Below are positions 10,372 to 20,637 of a stretch of DNA of 64,000 bases, piece by piece. The notes under the pieces were generated by a model. The model had not been told where the DNA came from. It did not search any database and saw nothing but the letters and a program-made list of their open reading frames with translations. The stretch lies in the NCBI RefSeq assembly GCF_900156875.1, contig NZ_LT707408.1:1253395-1317394 (forward strand), in the 5' to 3' direction. The position numbers and the translations under genes are program-made. Origin of the DNA: Robertmurraya dakarensis. Lineage in GTDB: Bacteria; Bacillota; Bacilli; Bacillales; Cytobacillaceae. How positions within the stretch are numbered: position 1 is the stretch's first letter; each line of letters starts with the position of its first letter.

Positions 10372-10436
10372 TTCCATCAAAGGCTTGCTCATTGGTTGTG
10401 AAGGTAACCGACTGGCAAGGTGTCCTGCTGATGGAA
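10372..10436 (+). promoter_or_regulatory. Nested hairpin in the def leader
   Basis: The outer 8-bp perfect stem is TTCCATCA (10372-10379) with TGATGGAA (10429-10436). Inside, CTTGC (10384-10388) pairs with GCAAG and continues, with two mismatches, to GGTT/AACC around an 8-base loop. No T-run follows, so it looks like a structured leader or processing site more than a terminator. It ends 20 bases before the def ribosome site. No known riboswitch class is recognised. Confidence 0.45.
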
Positions 10437-10468
10437 GCCTGTGATATTTGATAATGGGAGGAAATAGT

Positions 10469-10954
10469 TTGGCTGTTCGAAAAATTGTAATGTACCCAGC
10501 TGAAGTTTTAGAAAAAGAATGTGAGATTGTGACTCAATTTGATAAGAAACTTGGAAAAATATTGGATGATATGTATGACACCATGATTGAGTTTGATGGA
10601 GTCGGCATTGCTGCCCCGCAAATTGGGATTGATAAACAAATTGCGATTGTCGATATCGGAGATGAGACTGGGACGATTGAATTAATTAATCCAGAAATAC
10701 TGGAAACAAAAGGAGAGCAGACAGGCCCAGAAGGATGTTTGAGTTTTCCAGGGCTGTTTGGAGAAGTAACACGACCTTTTTTTGTAAAAGTGAAAGCGCA
10801 GAACCGCAAAGGAAAATATTATCAAATAGAAGCAGAAGACTATATGGCAAGAGCGATTCAACATGAGATTGATCATCTGCACGGGGTGTTATTTACTTCA
10901 AAAGTCAGCAAGTATTTAAAAGAAGAAGAATTAGAGGGCGTGGAAGAAGAATGA
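10469..10954 (+). CDS. def: Peptide deformylase
   Basis: A metalloenzyme (usually Fe2+) that removes the N-formyl group from nascent proteins. The 161 residues carry all three PDF motifs: [18 protein letters not shown] with the metal cysteine, and QHEIDHLHG with the two metal histidines and catalytic Glu. The start is TTG 10469 ([15 protein letters not shown]), 7 bases after GGGAGG and matching the B. subtilis start; the upstream ATG at 10454 contains the ribosome site itself and is rejected. The stop overlaps fmt (ATGA), a usual pairing of formylation and deformylation genes. Confidence 0.95.
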   Translation: MAVRKIVMYPAEVLEKECEIVTQFDKKLGKILDDMYDTMIEFDGVGIAAPQIGIDKQIAIVDIGDETGTIELINPEILETKGEQTGPEGCLSFPGLFGEVTRPFFVKVKAQNRKGKYYQIEAEDYMARAIQHEIDHLHGVLFTSKVSKYLKEEELEGVEEE

Positions 10955-11907
10955 CAAAGATAGTATTTATGGGTACACCGGACTTTTCTGTTCCAGTATT
11001 AAAAAGGCTGATGGACGATGGGTATGATGTGATTGCCGTAGTGACGCAGCCCGACCGCCCAGTTGGCCGGAAAAAGGTGTTGACTCCACCGCCTGTTAAG
11101 GTGGCAGCAGAGGAATATAGGATTCCTGTCTTACAGCCTGAAAAGATTCGTAACCGTGAGAGCCTGGAACCGATTCTAGCACTTAAGGCGGATTTAATCG
11201 TAACAGCTGCATTTGGACAAATTCTGCCGAAGGAGCTATTGGATGCTCCAAAATATGGATGTATTAATGTACATGCTTCCTTGCTGCCGGAACTGCGCGG
11301 TGGTGCACCAATGCATTATGCGATCATACAGGGTAAAAAGAAAACAGGGATAACGATCATGTATATGGCTGAAAAGCTTGATGCTGGAGACATCTTAACG
11401 CAAATTGAAGTGCCGATAACAGAAGACGATAATGTGGGAACTCTGCATGATAAGCTCAGTGAGGCTGGTGCAAATCTACTTTCTGAAACCCTCCCGAAGC
11501 TGATCAATGGTGAACTTCAACCCATTCAACAGCGGGAGGAAGAAGCAACTTTCGCCTATACGATCAAACGTGAGCAGGAAAAAGTGGATTGGAGTAAGAC
11601 GGGAGAGGAAATCTATAACCATGTTCGCGGAATGAATCCTTGGCCGGTAGCTTATACCATTTTGAAGGAAACAGTTCTTAAGCTTTGGCAGGTTGAAAAA
11701 ACACAAGGTGCTAAAAAGGGAAAACCTGGAGAAGTTATCGAAATAAAAGAGGATGGATTTATTGTATCTACGGGGAATGATACAGCAATAAAAATCATCG
11801 ATCTCCAACCGTCAGGAAAAAAACGCATGAAAGCTGGAGATTTTTTAAGAGGAGCAGGTTCAAAGCTTGTTGTTGGAGACAGATTAGGAGATATTCATGA
11901 GTCGTAA
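10951..11907 (+). CDS. fmt: Methionyl-tRNA formyltransferase
   Basis: Transfers a formyl group from 10-formyltetrahydrofolate to initiator Met-tRNA. The 318 residues comprise the N-terminal formyltransferase domain with [11 protein letters not shown], the catalytic block [20 protein letters not shown] and the folate-loop region, followed by the C-terminal tRNA-binding OB domain ([20 protein letters not shown]). It overlaps def by 4 bases and rsmB by 11 bases, which indicates translational coupling. Confidence 0.97.
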   Translation: MTKIVFMGTPDFSVPVLKRLMDDGYDVIAVVTQPDRPVGRKKVLTPPPVKVAAEEYRIPVLQPEKIRNRESLEPILALKADLIVTAAFGQILPKELLDAPKYGCINVHASLLPELRGGAPMHYAIIQGKKKTGITIMYMAEKLDAGDILTQIEVPITEDDNVGTLHDKLSEAGANLLSETLPKLINGELQPIQQREEEATFAYTIKREQEKVDWSKTGEEIYNHVRGMNPWPVAYTILKETVLKLWQVEKTQGAKKGKPGEVIEIKEDGFIVSTGNDTAIKIIDLQPSGKKRMKAGDFLRGAGSKLVVGDRLGDIHES

Positions 11908-13243
11908 AGGGAATGTAAGAGAAAGCGCATTAACTCTTTTAGAAACCATTGAAAAAAATCAGTCGTACTCTAATTTACTTTTAAACAACACGATTAAGAA
12001 AAACGAAATTGATCCTAAAGATATTGGGCTGCTGACTGAACTTACATATGGAACACTGCAAAGAAAAATGACGCTTGATTATTATTTGCAAGCATTTATA
12101 AAAAAAGGACGTAAAATAGATGACTGGGTGAGGCAGCTGTTAAGACTCACCCTTTATCAAATGATTTATTTGGATCGAATTCCAGATCGCGCTGCTATTT
12201 ATGAGGCGGTTGAGATTGCCAAAAAAAGAGGTCATAAAGGTATCGCCAGCATGGTAAATGGGGTTCTGCGCAGTATACAAAGGGAAGGGATTCCGAGCCT
12301 GGATAACATTGGAGACCGTGCTGAAAGAATTTCGATCGAGACTAGTCATCCGCTTTGGCTAGTACAACGCTGGATTAAACAGTTTGGGTTCGAGAAGACA
12401 AAAGAAATGTGTGAGATCAATCTAACAGCACCGCTGCAAACCGCCCGTGTAAACACAACAAAAATCAGCCGGGATGAATGCTTAGCCTTGCTTCGAGATG
12501 AGGGATATGAGGTAGAAGAGAGTCCGATCATACCGGAAGCTATTAAATGTTTACGTGGAAATTTAGCTAATTCTAAAGCATTTCGAGAAGGATATATCAC
12601 AATTCAAGATGAAAGCTCTATGATCGTTGCATATGCTCTTGGTGTGGAAAAAGATGAAAAGGTCCTCGATGCTTGTGCAGCACCAGGCGGCAAGTCTACT
12701 CATATAGCGGAAAAGCTTCAAAATAGCGGAGAAGTGATTTCACTGGATCTCCATGAGCATAAGGTAAAACTGATCTCTGAGAATGCTATCCGCCTTGGTC
12801 TTTCTAATATTAGTACAAATGCGATGGATAGCAGAAAAGTTCAAGAACATTTTCAAAAAGAATCATTTGATCGAATTTTAATCGATGCACCTTGTTCAGG
12901 TTTAGGTGTAATGAGAAGAAAGCCTGATATGAAATATACAAAAAAAGAAGAAGATGTGACAAATCTAAGTCAAATCCAGTTGAGCCTTTTAGAATCGATT
13001 ACGCCGTTATTGAAAAAGGATGGTATAGTCGTATACAGCACATGTACGGTTGATAGAGAAGAAAATGATGATGTCATTAAACTTTTCTTAGAACAGCATG
13101 GAGAGTTTGAAGGCGACAGGACACTAAAGGAACGACTACCAGAGGCAGTAAGACCGTTAGCGGAAGACTTTTCTTTACAAATCTTGCCACAGGATTTTGG
13201 ATCTGACGGATTTTATATTGCTTGTTTAAGGAAGAAGGGATAA
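11897..13243 (+). CDS. rsmB: 16S rRNA m5C967 methyltransferase RsmB
   Basis: A SAM-dependent cytosine-5 methyltransferase of 16S rRNA. It is 448 residues: an N-terminal NusB-like RNA-binding domain ([20 protein letters not shown]), then the Fmu/NOL1 catalytic domain with the SAM site [17 protein letters not shown], the [15 protein letters not shown] motif and the nucleophile-bearing [12 protein letters not shown]. It starts inside the end of fmt and is followed by rlmN after 3 bases. Confidence 0.95.
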   Translation: MSRKGNVRESALTLLETIEKNQSYSNLLLNNTIKKNEIDPKDIGLLTELTYGTLQRKMTLDYYLQAFIKKGRKIDDWVRQLLRLTLYQMIYLDRIPDRAAIYEAVEIAKKRGHKGIASMVNGVLRSIQREGIPSLDNIGDRAERISIETSHPLWLVQRWIKQFGFEKTKEMCEINLTAPLQTARVNTTKISRDECLALLRDEGYEVEESPIIPEAIKCLRGNLANSKAFREGYITIQDESSMIVAYALGVEKDEKVLDACAAPGGKSTHIAEKLQNSGEVISLDLHEHKVKLISENAIRLGLSNISTNAMDSRKVQEHFQKESFDRILIDAPCSGLGVMRRKPDMKYTKKEEDVTNLSQIQLSLLESITPLLKKDGIVVYSTCTVDREENDDVIKLFLEQHGEFEGDRTLKERLPEAVRPLAEDFSLQILPQDFGSDGFYIACLRKKG

Positions 13244-13246
13244 GAA

Positions 13247-14332
13247 TTGGAACAAACAACTATGGAAAAAGCAGAAACGATTGTACAGAAACCATCAATT
13301 TATTCCTTACAATTGCATGAATTAAAGGAATGGTTAAAAGAAAATAATGAAAAACCTTTTAGGGCAGATCAAATTTTTGATTGGCTTTATGTAAAAAGAA
13401 TTTCGACGTTTGAGGAGATGACCAACCTTTCAAAAGGATTGCGAGAAAAACTAGAGGATCAATTCTCTATTACAGCGTTAAAAACGATCATCCAGCATAC
13501 ATCTTCTGATGGAACGATCAAATTTTTATTCGAACTCCACGATGGTTTTTCCATTGAGACGGTTTTAATGCGCCACGATTACGGAAATTCTGTTTGTGTG
13601 ACGACCCAAGTCGGCTGCCGGATAGGCTGTACTTTTTGCGCCTCTACTCTTGGAGGGTTAAAAAGAAATCTGGAAGCAGGAGAAATTGTATCGCAAGTCG
13701 TAAAAGTTCAACAAGCACTAGATGAAACTGATGAGAGAGTAAGTTCGGTTGTCATTATGGGAATTGGGGAACCGTTTGACAACTATGATTCGATGATGTC
13801 ATTCCTTAAGATCATTAATCATGATAAAGGGTTAAATATCGGGGCTCGTCATATTACTGTCTCAACAAGTGGAATCATTCCAAAAATCTATAAATTTGCT
13901 GATGAAAATATGCAAATTAATTTTGCTATTTCTTTGCACGCACCCAATACTGAACTTAGAAGCAGACTAATGCCAATTAATAGAGCATACAAGCTTCCTG
14001 AGTTAATGGAAGCCGTAAAGTATTATATCGAAAAAACCGGCAGACGAATCAGCTTTGAATATGGTTTATTTGGAGGAGTTAATGATCAAGTAGAGCATGC
14101 TGAAGAATTAGCAAGGCTTGTAAAGGGAGTTAAGTGCCATATCAATTTGATCCCTGTTAACTATGTACCGGAGAGAGATTATGTGCGCACACCAAAAGAA
14201 CAAATCTTTTTATTTGAAAAAACACTAAAACAGCATGGTGTGAATGTAACGATTCGCAGGGAACAAGGCCATGATATTGAAGCAGCTTGTGGCCAGCTGC
14301 GTGCAAAGGAGAGAAAAGAGGAGACGAGGTGA
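13247..14332 (+). CDS. rlmN: 23S rRNA/tRNA adenine-C2 methyltransferase RlmN
   Basis: A radical SAM enzyme that methylates C2 of A2503 in 23S rRNA and A37 of some tRNAs. The 361 residues contain the Cx3Cx2C cluster motif [10 protein letters not shown], the [14 protein letters not shown] glycine-rich SAM site, and the C-terminal catalytic Cys region ([17 protein letters not shown]). The TTG at 13247 is preferred because AAGGGA lies 6 bases upstream; ATG 13262 would be 21 bases away. Its stop overlaps the GTG start of prpC. Confidence 0.95.
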   Translation: MEQTTMEKAETIVQKPSIYSLQLHELKEWLKENNEKPFRADQIFDWLYVKRISTFEEMTNLSKGLREKLEDQFSITALKTIIQHTSSDGTIKFLFELHDGFSIETVLMRHDYGNSVCVTTQVGCRIGCTFCASTLGGLKRNLEAGEIVSQVVKVQQALDETDERVSSVVIMGIGEPFDNYDSMMSFLKIINHDKGLNIGARHITVSTSGIIPKIYKFADENMQINFAISLHAPNTELRSRLMPINRAYKLPELMEAVKYYIEKTGRRISFEYGLFGGVNDQVEHAEELARLVKGVKCHINLIPVNYVPERDYVRTPKEQIFLFEKTLKQHGVNVTIRREQGHDIEAACGQLRAKERKEETR

Positions 14333-15087
14333 AAGCTGTGAATGCGGTGTTTATGACAGACCGTGGTCGTATTCGTCAAAATAATGAAGATAACGGAGGA
14401 ATTTTTACAAACCTGGATGGAAACCGCCTTGCCATTGTAGCAGATGGCATGGGCGGTCACCGTGCTGGGGATGTGGCAAGTTCAATGACTGTTAATCATC
14501 TCCAAAAGATGTGGGAGGAAACGAAAGGAATTGAAACGGCCGATCAGGCGGAACAGTGGCTGAAAAATCATATTCAAGAGGTCAATAAACTGGTCTACGA
14601 ACATGCCAGGGTGAATCCAGAATGCGATGGGATGGGAACAACCATTGAAGCAGTGATCGTGACGAGTACGTTTACAACGATTGCTCATGTTGGAGACAGC
14701 CGATGTTATATCCTCAATGATATTGGATATAAACAACTGACTGAAGACCACACACTGGTAAATGAACTTGTTAGAACAGGACAAATAACAAAAGAAGATG
14801 CTGAACATCATCCAAGGAAAAATGTTATTTTACGGGCACTAGGTACTGAGTTAGAAATCAAAATTGATATTAAGACGATTATGTTCGAAGAAGGAGATTA
14901 CCTTCTTTTGTGCTCCGATGGGCTGTCAAATAAAGTTAGTGAAAAGAAGATGATTGAAGTATTAGAAAGTGAAGACTCCCTAGAAGAGAAAGCAGCCTCC
15001 CTAATAAAGATAGCAAATGAAAATGGCGGAGAGGATAATATCACCCTGATTATTCTCCAATATGATGATTACAACGAGAGAGGGTGA
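14329..15087 (+). CDS. prpC: PP2C-type Ser/Thr protein phosphatase PrpC (Stp)
   Basis: A metal-dependent phosphatase that reverses PrkC phosphorylation. It has about 252 residues with PPM motifs [33 protein letters not shown] and [10 protein letters not shown]. The GTG at 14329 overlaps the rlmN stop (GTGA) and has GAGGAG 5 bases upstream; GTG 14338 is a second option. The antagonist kinase prkC starts 5 bases downstream, the usual phosphatase-kinase pair. Confidence 0.94.
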   Translation: MKAVNAVFMTDRGRIRQNNEDNGGIFTNLDGNRLAIVADGMGGHRAGDVASSMTVNHLQKMWEETKGIETADQAEQWLKNHIQEVNKLVYEHARVNPECDGMGTTIEAVIVTSTFTTIAHVGDSRCYILNDIGYKQLTEDHTLVNELVRTGQITKEDAEHHPRKNVILRALGTELEIKIDIKTIMFEEGDYLLLCSDGLSNKVSEKKMIEVLESEDSLEEKAASLIKIANENGGEDNITLIILQYDDYNERG

Positions 15088-15092
15088 CATAG

Positions 15093-17081
15093 ATGCTGAT
15101 AGGAAAAAGACTAAGCGGCCGCTATAAGATTCTAGAAATGATTGGTGGCGGAGGTATGGCAAATGTATACCTTGCTCATGATATGATCTTAGATCGCGAT
15201 GTCGCTGTTAAAATTCTCCGCCTCGATTTTGCTGATGACGAAGAGTTTATTCGTCGATTTCACAGAGAGGCTCAATCAGCTACCAGCTTAGCGCATCCAA
15301 ACATAGTTAATATATTTGATGTTGGGGAAGAGGATTCAATTTATTATCTTGTCATGGAATATGTGGATGGCCAAACATTAAAACAATACATACAACAGCA
15401 GTCTCCTGTTCCGATACAGGAAGCATTGGAAATTATGCAGCAGTTAACCTCCGCAATTTCACATGCGCATCAAAATCATATTATTCATCGCGACATAAAG
15501 CCGCAAAATATCTTAATAGATTATGAAAAAAATGTAAAAATAACTGATTTTGGGATTGCCATGGCGCTAAGCGCAACAAGTATTACGCAGACTAATTCCG
15601 TTCTCGGATCTGTCCATTATTTATCTCCTGAGCAAGCACGCGGCGGGATGGCAAATAGGAAGTCGGACATCTATTCTTTAGGAATTGTTATGTTTGAATT
15701 ATTGACAGGGAGGCTTCCTTTTTCAGGTGAATCTGCCGTGTCAATCGCATTAAAACATCTTCAATCTGAAACACCTTCTTTAAGACGCTGGAATCCCGAT
15801 ATCCCTCAAAGTGTCGAGAATATTGTTTTAAAAGCAACAGCAAAGGATCCCTTTCATCGTTATGATAGTGTGGAAGAAATGGAACAAGACCTAAGAACAG
15901 CCCTAGATCCATCAAGATGGGATGAGGAAAAGTTTACGGTCCCTGTAGATGATGATGCAACCAAAGCAATCCCAATCATCACCGATGACAGAACTTTTGA
16001 TAATCTTGATGAAACCATTGTACATGGCAAGGATCAAAGTGATGATGTGGCCGTTAAAGATTCACCTGGTGATCAATCGATAACCGAGAAGACCCAAAAA
16101 AAGCGGAAAAAGTGGCCGGCTATATTAATATCTACCTTTGCAATTCTGATTATTCTTATGATTTTAGCAGTCACGGTTCTTCCTGATTTATTGGTTCCAA
16201 AGGACATCGAGGTACCTGATGTTACAGACTATACATTGGAAGAGGCTAAAAAGAAACTCCAAGAAGATGGTTTTATTATTGGAGAAACAATTGAAGAACC
16301 TCATGAAGAGATTGAGGAAGGTGCAGTTTTCAAAACTGAACCAAAGGCTCACAGTTTTGTTAAAGAGGGAAGTCCTGTTAATTTATATGTGAGTACTGGG
16401 AAGAATAAATTTGTGATAGAAAATTATGTAGACATGTCTTACGAGGATGTATACAGCCAGCTGGAAGATCTGAATTTTAAAGATATTAGAAAAAAAGAAG
16501 TTTTTCACGAAGAGAAAGCAGTTGGAGTGATTTTAGAACAAAATCTTTCTGAAGGAGATGAAGTTATTCCGGAGGAGGAAATTTTAGAATTTACGGTCAG
16601 TATGGGGCCGGAACCAATCCGACTAAAGGATCTAAGTGGGTATAATGATAAAGGATTAGCGGAATATGCTGACTCTAGTGGTTTGAACATTATTATCTTA
16701 GAGGAAGGTCAGCATCATGATACGATTCAAAGCGGCTTAGTGATCGAACAGAACCCGCCAGCAGGAACTCAGTTACAAAAGGGAGATAAGGTGACAGTTA
16801 CTTTATCAAAAGGAAAAAAAGAGGTACTTGTCAAACATGTGCAGGTCGAAATTGACATCCCATATGAACCAATTGAAGAAGGAATGCCTCAAACTGTCCA
16901 AATTTTAATTGAGGATATGAACAATGATATAACTGTTCCTTTTGATTCTTTTGAAATTACGAGTCCCGTAACCAAAACAATTACGTTAACGATTGCGGAA
17001 GGAACATCGGGCAGCTATAAAGTAGTTCGGGATGATGAGGCTATAATTGAGGAGCCTGTACCTTACCCAGAAGATGAATAA
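15093..17081 (+). CDS. prkC: Membrane Ser/Thr protein kinase PrkC with PASTA repeats
   Basis: A eukaryotic-type kinase that senses muropeptides and cell wall state; in B. subtilis it promotes spore germination in response to peptidoglycan. The 662 residues hold a kinase domain with GGGGMANVYLA, Lys40, HRDIKPQNIL, DFGIAMA and the SVHYLSPEQARG activation loop; an acidic juxtamembrane linker; one transmembrane helix at about 341-364; three PASTA repeats starting near 371, 438 and 508; and a C-terminal beta-rich domain from about 576. It is preceded by prpC and followed by rsgA, the conserved order in Bacillus. Confidence 0.97.
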   Translation: MLIGKRLSGRYKILEMIGGGGMANVYLAHDMILDRDVAVKILRLDFADDEEFIRRFHREAQSATSLAHPNIVNIFDVGEEDSIYYLVMEYVDGQTLKQYIQQQSPVPIQEALEIMQQLTSAISHAHQNHIIHRDIKPQNILIDYEKNVKITDFGIAMALSATSITQTNSVLGSVHYLSPEQARGGMANRKSDIYSLGIVMFELLTGRLPFSGESAVSIALKHLQSETPSLRRWNPDIPQSVENIVLKATAKDPFHRYDSVEEMEQDLRTALDPSRWDEEKFTVPVDDDATKAIPIITDDRTFDNLDETIVHGKDQSDDVAVKDSPGDQSITEKTQKKRKKWPAILISTFAILIILMILAVTVLPDLLVPKDIEVPDVTDYTLEEAKKKLQEDGFIIGETIEEPHEEIEEGAVFKTEPKAHSFVKEGSPVNLYVSTGKNKFVIENYVDMSYEDVYSQLEDLNFKDIRKKEVFHEEKAVGVILEQNLSEGDEVIPEEEILEFTVSMGPEPIRLKDLSGYNDKGLAEYADSSGLNIIILEEGQHHDTIQSGLVIEQNPPAGTQLQKGDKVTVTLSKGKKEVLVKHVQVEIDIPYEPIEEGMPQTVQILIEDMNNDITVPFDSFEITSPVTKTITLTIAEGTSGSYKVVRDDEAIIEEPVPYPEDE

Positions 17082-17115
17082 TCAATCAAATAGAAAACTA
17101 AAAAGGAGTGTATGT

Positions 17116-18000
17116 ATGCCTGAGGGCAAAATTATTAAGGCCTTAAGCGGATTTTATTATGTTTTGACAGCAGAAAACGAGGTTATTCAATGCAGGGGCC
17201 GCGGTGTTTTCCGAAAGAATAAGGTTACCCCATTAGTCGGGGATGAAGTTGTATTTCAGGCTGAAAATGACCAAGAAGGTTATATTTTAGAAATCGGAAA
17301 AAGAAAGAATGAGCTAGTTCGTCCTCCGATTGCAAACGTAGATCAAGCGATACTAGTCTTTTCTGCTGTCGAACCTGACTTCAGTCCTGCACTTTTAGAT
17401 AGATTTTTGGTTTTGGTGGAGTTCAATGGAATACGCCCTATTATTTGTGTGACAAAACTGGATTTGGCTACAAGTGATGAGCGTAAGACGATTGAGCAAT
17501 ATAAGGAAGATTATGAAAGTGCAGGCTACCAAGTGCTATTGACCTCATCGGAAACAGAGGATGGAGTAGAACAGTTAATCCCGCTGCTAGAAAGTAAGAT
17601 ATCTGTTTTTGCAGGACAATCAGGTGTTGGAAAATCTTCTTTATTAAATGTCTTAAGACCGGATTTAAGTATTAAGACGGATGATATTTCATCCCATTTG
17701 GGCCGGGGAAAGCATACGACCCGTCACGTTGAATTAATCCATGTTGGAGCAGGTTTGGTAGCTGATACGCCTGGTTTTAGTTCATTAGATTTCACAGATA
17801 TTGAAGCAGAGGACTTGAATTATTGCTTTCCCGATATTGAACAGAAGAGCGAAAACTGCAAATTTAGAGCTTGTTTGCATATAAAGGAACCAAAATGTGC
17901 TGTAAAGGATGCTGTAGAAGCTGGGGAAATTCCACAGTATCGGTATGATCATTACAAACAATTTTTACAAGAAATTAAAGATAGAAAGCCGAGGTATTAA
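17116..18000 (+). CDS. rsgA: Ribosome small-subunit GTPase RsgA (CpgA/YloQ)
   Basis: A circularly permuted GTPase that checks 30S maturation; in B. subtilis CpgA is also a reported PrkC substrate. It is 294 residues with an N-terminal OB fold, G4 motif CVTKLD, G1 [12 protein letters not shown], the switch region [14 protein letters not shown]3 DTPGFSS and a C-terminal zinc module of Cys and His (CKFRACLH...CAV). The ATG at 17116 follows AAAGGAG (6 bases) and gives the family start [15 protein letters not shown]; an in-frame extension into prkC is not needed. Confidence 0.95.
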   Translation: MPEGKIIKALSGFYYVLTAENEVIQCRGRGVFRKNKVTPLVGDEVVFQAENDQEGYILEIGKRKNELVRPPIANVDQAILVFSAVEPDFSPALLDRFLVLVEFNGIRPIICVTKLDLATSDERKTIEQYKEDYESAGYQVLLTSSETEDGVEQLIPLLESKISVFAGQSGVGKSSLLNVLRPDLSIKTDDISSHLGRGKHTTRHVELIHVGAGLVADTPGFSSLDFTDIEAEDLNYCFPDIEQKSENCKFRACLHIKEPKCAVKDAVEAGEIPQYRYDHYKQFLQEIKDRKPRY

Positions 18001-18002
18001 TC

Positions 18003-18647
18003 ATGGTTAAGATTGCACCATCAATATTATCAGCTGATTTTTCAAAATTGGGAGAGGAAATTAAAGATGTTGAAAGAGGAGGAGCTGATTATATCCATGT
18101 CGATGTAATGGATGGACATTTTGTTCCCAACATCACGATTGGTCCATTAATTGTTGAAGCGATTAGACCAGTAACGAAGCTCCCGCTTGATGTTCATCTG
18201 ATGATTGAAAATCCTGATCAATACGTAGAAGCCTTCGCGAAAGCTGGAGCGGATTATATAACTGTACATGTTGAGGCGTGCCGGCACTTGCATCGTACCA
18301 TTCAGAACATCAAAGCTCAGGGAGTAAAAGCTGGTGTTGTATTAAATCCAGCAACACCTGCAGACTCGATACAGCATATTATCGAGGATGTGGACATGGT
18401 ATTGTTAATGTCAGTAAACCCTGGTTTTGGCGGTCAAAAATTCATTCCATCCGTGTTAACGAAGATTAAGCAAGTAAAGGAAATGGCTGACTCTAAAGGA
18501 TTACAGCTTGAAATAGAAGTGGATGGAGGCGTTAATACAGAAACTGCAAAGCTTTGTATTGAAGCAGGAGCAAATGTATTAGTGGCTGGGTCTGCAGTAT
18601 ACAATCAGCCAGACCGTAAGAAAGCCATAGAAGCATTAAGAGCTTAA
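18003..18647 (+). CDS. rpe: Ribulose-phosphate 3-epimerase
   Basis: Interconverts ribulose 5-phosphate and xylulose 5-phosphate in the pentose phosphate pathway. It is a 214-residue TIM barrel with [40 protein letters not shown], the [14 protein letters not shown] metal/phosphate site and [10 protein letters not shown]. It lies 2 bases after rsgA and is followed by a terminator. Confidence 0.97.
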   Translation: MVKIAPSILSADFSKLGEEIKDVERGGADYIHVDVMDGHFVPNITIGPLIVEAIRPVTKLPLDVHLMIENPDQYVEAFAKAGADYITVHVEACRHLHRTIQNIKAQGVKAGVVLNPATPADSIQHIIEDVDMVLLMSVNPGFGGQKFIPSVLTKIKQVKEMADSKGLQLEIEVDGGVNTETAKLCIEAGANVLVAGSAVYNQPDRKKAIEALRA

Positions 18648-18685
18648 TGTAGTATTGACTGCCCTGTTCAGGCACATTTATTTAG

Positions 18686-18720
18686 GCCAGCTGAAAATCC
18701 CTTCAGCTGGCTCTTCTTCT
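18686..18720 (+). terminator. Terminator after rpe
   Basis: A 10-bp perfect stem (18686-18695 with 18702-18711), loop AATCCC, and a T-rich but interrupted tail TCTTCTTCT. It may be partial, allowing some read-through into thiN. Confidence 0.65.
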
Positions 18721-18746
18721 ATAATCATTCTAGTAAGGTGGTTTGT

Positions 18747-19394
18747 ATGATAATTAATATAGTAGCTGGAGGACCAACTGACCATCTTCCTGATTTAACG
18801 CAATATAATGATCATAATTGTGTTTGGGTTGGAGTTGACAAAGGCGTCACAGTATTGTTGGAGGCAGGTATTAAGCCAGCAGTCGGTTTCGGTGATTTTG
18901 ATTCCGTTTCTTCAGATGAACTATACGCCATTAAGAAGAAAGTAAATCAATTAATGACATATGAGGAAGAAAAGGATGAAACGGATACGGAACATGCATT
19001 AAATTGGGCGATCGGACAAAATCCAGATAAAATAAGGATTTTTGGTGGTACTGGAGGACGTCTAGATCACTTCTTTGCTAATGTTCAGTTAATTTTAAAG
19101 CCGGCTTTAAAGGAACTTCCTTATCAAGTTGAAATAATCGATCAAAAAAACATTATATTTGTAACTTATCCAGGTATCCATCGTTTAAATAAAATAAGTG
19201 AAAAAAAATACGTTTCTTTTATTCCTGTATCTTCAGCTGTAGATAGGCTTACACTCGAGGGGTTCAAATATCCTCTAAAAGACCGGCATATTCCTTTAGG
19301 TTCGACACTATGTATTAGTAATGAACTTCTTAACGATTATGGTACTTTTTCTTTTAGAGAAGGCATATTAATGGTGATAAGAAGTTGTGATTAA
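18747..19394 (+). CDS. thiN: Thiamine pyrophosphokinase ThiN (YloS)
   Basis: Transfers pyrophosphate from ATP to thiamine to make TPP, the salvage route. It is about 215 residues with VAGGP near the N-terminus, VGVDKGV, the GFGDFDSVS metal/ATP loop, EKDETDTEHALNWA, FGGTGGRLDH and the C-terminal LEGFKYPL...LGSTLCISNEL block. ATG 18747 (MIINIVAGGP) matches B. subtilis; GTG 18738 overlaps the ribosome site AAGGTGG. No TPP riboswitch is visible upstream. Confidence 0.93.
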   Translation: MIINIVAGGPTDHLPDLTQYNDHNCVWVGVDKGVTVLLEAGIKPAVGFGDFDSVSSDELYAIKKKVNQLMTYEEEKDETDTEHALNWAIGQNPDKIRIFGGTGGRLDHFFANVQLILKPALKELPYQVEIIDQKNIIFVTYPGIHRLNKISEKKYVSFIPVSSAVDRLTLEGFKYPLKDRHIPLGSTLCISNELLNDYGTFSFREGILMVIRSCD

Positions 19395-19493
19395 AAAATT
19401 TTTTCAATGAAAAGTACTCATTTTTATCCTTTGAATATGCTGATATTGGCAAATGTTGTGAATTGTATGGGTGAGATGGTAAGGAGGGACATT

Positions 19494-19574
19494 ATGAAAT
19501 TTTATACAATTAAACTGCCGAAGTTTTTAGGCGGCCTTGTCCGCGCCATGTTAGGGACTTTTAAAAAGGATTAA
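19494..19574 (+). CDS. spoVM: SpoVM, spore envelope morphogenetic peptide
   Basis: A 26-residue amphipathic helix that marks the convex forespore membrane and recruits SpoIVA for coat and cortex assembly. The translation MKFYTIKLPKFLGGLVRAML followed by GTFKKD is almost identical to B. subtilis SpoVM, including Pro9. AAGGAGG lies 6 bases before the ATG. It is too short for most gene finders. In B. subtilis it is transcribed by sigma-E in the mother cell; I could not identify a convincing sigma-E promoter here. A terminator follows. Confidence 0.96.
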   Translation: MKFYTIKLPKFLGGLVRAMLGTFKKD

Positions 19575-19630
19575 TGCAATGATCGATTCATCATACGGAT
19601 TGGATACAATCTATAAAAATGACTTCGAGG

Positions 19631-19660
19631 CACCTCATGAACTTATGGGGTGTGTTTTTT
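19631..19660 (+). terminator. Terminator of spoVM
   Basis: Stem CACCTCAT/ATGGGGTG (19631-19638, 19645-19652, one G-U pair), 6-base loop and a run of seven T residues. Confidence 0.75.
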
Positions 19661-19686
19661 TATTAATGTGGTTATGCTATAGATAG

Positions 19687-19716
19687 AAAAAAGCATCCAA
19701 AGTGGATGCTTTTTTT
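19687..19716 (-). terminator. Bidirectional terminator between spoVM and rpmB
   Basis: AAAAAAGCATCCA (19687-19699) is complementary to TGGATGCTTTTTT (19703-19715), with A- and T-runs on both sides, so it can stop rpmB transcription on the minus strand and read-through from spoVM on the plus strand. Confidence 0.8.
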
Positions 19717-19734
19717 GGTGAGCAGGACGGCATA

Positions 19735-19923
19735 TTATACGCGTTCTACTTTACCTGATCTTAGCGCTCTTGCAGAAACCCAAACACGCTTAGGCTTTCC
19801 GTCTACAAGAATACGTACTTTTTGAAGGTTTGCACCCCACTTACGCTTTGTAGCGTTCATAGCGTGAGAACGTGCATTACCTGTAGTTGTCTTTTTCCCA
19901 GTTACAACACATTTACGTGGCAT
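19735..19923 (-). CDS. rpmB: 50S ribosomal protein L28
   Basis: A 62-residue ribosomal protein bL28: [20 protein letters not shown] at the N-terminus, then [39 protein letters not shown]. The start at 19923 has GTAAAGGAGGG just upstream on the minus strand; the frame is open further but without a ribosome site. It is a lone minus-strand gene between spoVM and yloU, the same arrangement as in B. subtilis. Only one of the two Cys pairs seen in zinc-type L28 is hinted at (a single Cys is present), so it appears to be a C-minus form. Confidence 0.96.
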   Translation of the reverse strand: MPRKCVVTGKKTTTGNARSHAMNATKRKWGANLQKVRILVDGKPKRVWVSARALRSGKVERV

Positions 19924-20049
19924 ATTATTTCCCTCCTTTACAGTGAAAGGTGAAGCTAATTTTTCAATGTTATTATGGCAATATTTCATTGCTTTAAAAT
20001 TTAATGCGAAAAATGAATGTATTTTTCGGTCATTAAAAGATACCTTAAT

Positions 20050-20078
20050 AATTTATCACACAACTAATTGGAATGCAA
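20050..20078 (-). promoter_or_regulatory. Putative sigma-A promoter of rpmB
   Basis: Minus strand: TTGCAT (20078-20073), 17-base spacer, TAAATT (20055-20050). The start would be near 20043, giving a leader of about 120 bases before rpmB. The intergenic stretch 19924-20259 (336 bases) holds this and the yloU promoter, and otherwise only AT-rich DNA. Confidence 0.45.
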
Positions 20079-20184
20079 TAGTTGTCTTTCAAGAAAATTA
20101 CCTTGACAAAAAGATATTGCTAAATAGGCATCTATCCCGATTATATAATAGTTTCTTTAAGCTGTAGAAAGGTTTAAATTTAGG

Positions 20185-20214
20185 TTACACTTTTAAATTT
20201 GAGATGCTTATAGT
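20185..20214 (+). promoter_or_regulatory. Putative sigma-A promoter of yloU-fakA
   Basis: TTACAC (20185-20190), 18-base spacer, TATAGT (20209-20214). The start would be near 20221, about 39 bases before the yloU ATG. The -35 is weak. Confidence 0.4.
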
Positions 20215-20259
20215 AAAATGGCTTTAGCTAAGGAGTAAATTCCAAAGGGGGAACGATTC

Positions 20260-20622
20260 ATGTCCATTGAATTAAAAACAAATTTCGGACAAATTGATAT
20301 CTCAAATGATGTAATTGCTACGATTGCAGGTGGAGCAGCAATAGATTGCTATGGTATAGTAGGAATGGCTTCAAAGCACCAAATTAAAGATGGATTAACA
20401 GAAATTCTACGTAAAGAAAATTTCACTCGCGGAGTAATTGTCCGTCAAGAAAATGATGAAGTACATATTGATATGTACATTATTGTAAGTTATGGAACGA
20501 AAATTTCCGAGGTTGCTCATAATGTTCAATCTAAAGTAAAGTACACTTTAGATAAAACGGTAGGGTTAGCCGTTGACTCGGTAAATATTTACGTTCAAGG
20601 AGTTCGTGTAACGAACCCGTAG
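20260..20622 (+). CDS. yloU: Asp23/Gls24 family protein YloU
   Basis: A 120-residue Asp23/Gls24 protein of unknown molecular function, linked to envelope stress in other Firmicutes. The domain is complete: GQIDISNDVIATIAGGAAIDCYGIVGM, then IDMYIIVSYGTKISEVAHNVQSKVK and VNIYVQGVRVTNP. The ribosome site AAAGGGGG precedes it. It is 15 bases from fakA and the pairing is conserved across Firmicutes, so a role with fatty acid kinase or membrane state is possible but unproven. Confidence 0.93.
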   Translation: MSIELKTNFGQIDISNDVIATIAGGAAIDCYGIVGMASKHQIKDGLTEILRKENFTRGVIVRQENDEVHIDMYIIVSYGTKISEVAHNVQSKVKYTLDKTVGLAVDSVNIYVQGVRVTNP

Positions 20623-20637
20623 TGAGGAGGAAAGTTT

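Noticed and set aside
19395-19493. Sigma-E promoter for spoVM
   Set aside because: Expected from B. subtilis, but no pair of -35/-10 elements with correct spacing could be identified by eye.
20103-20108. Consensus TTGACA upstream of yloU
   Set aside because: No -10-like sequence at 16-18 bases (AGGCAT stands at 17); the next TATAAT is 35 bases away.
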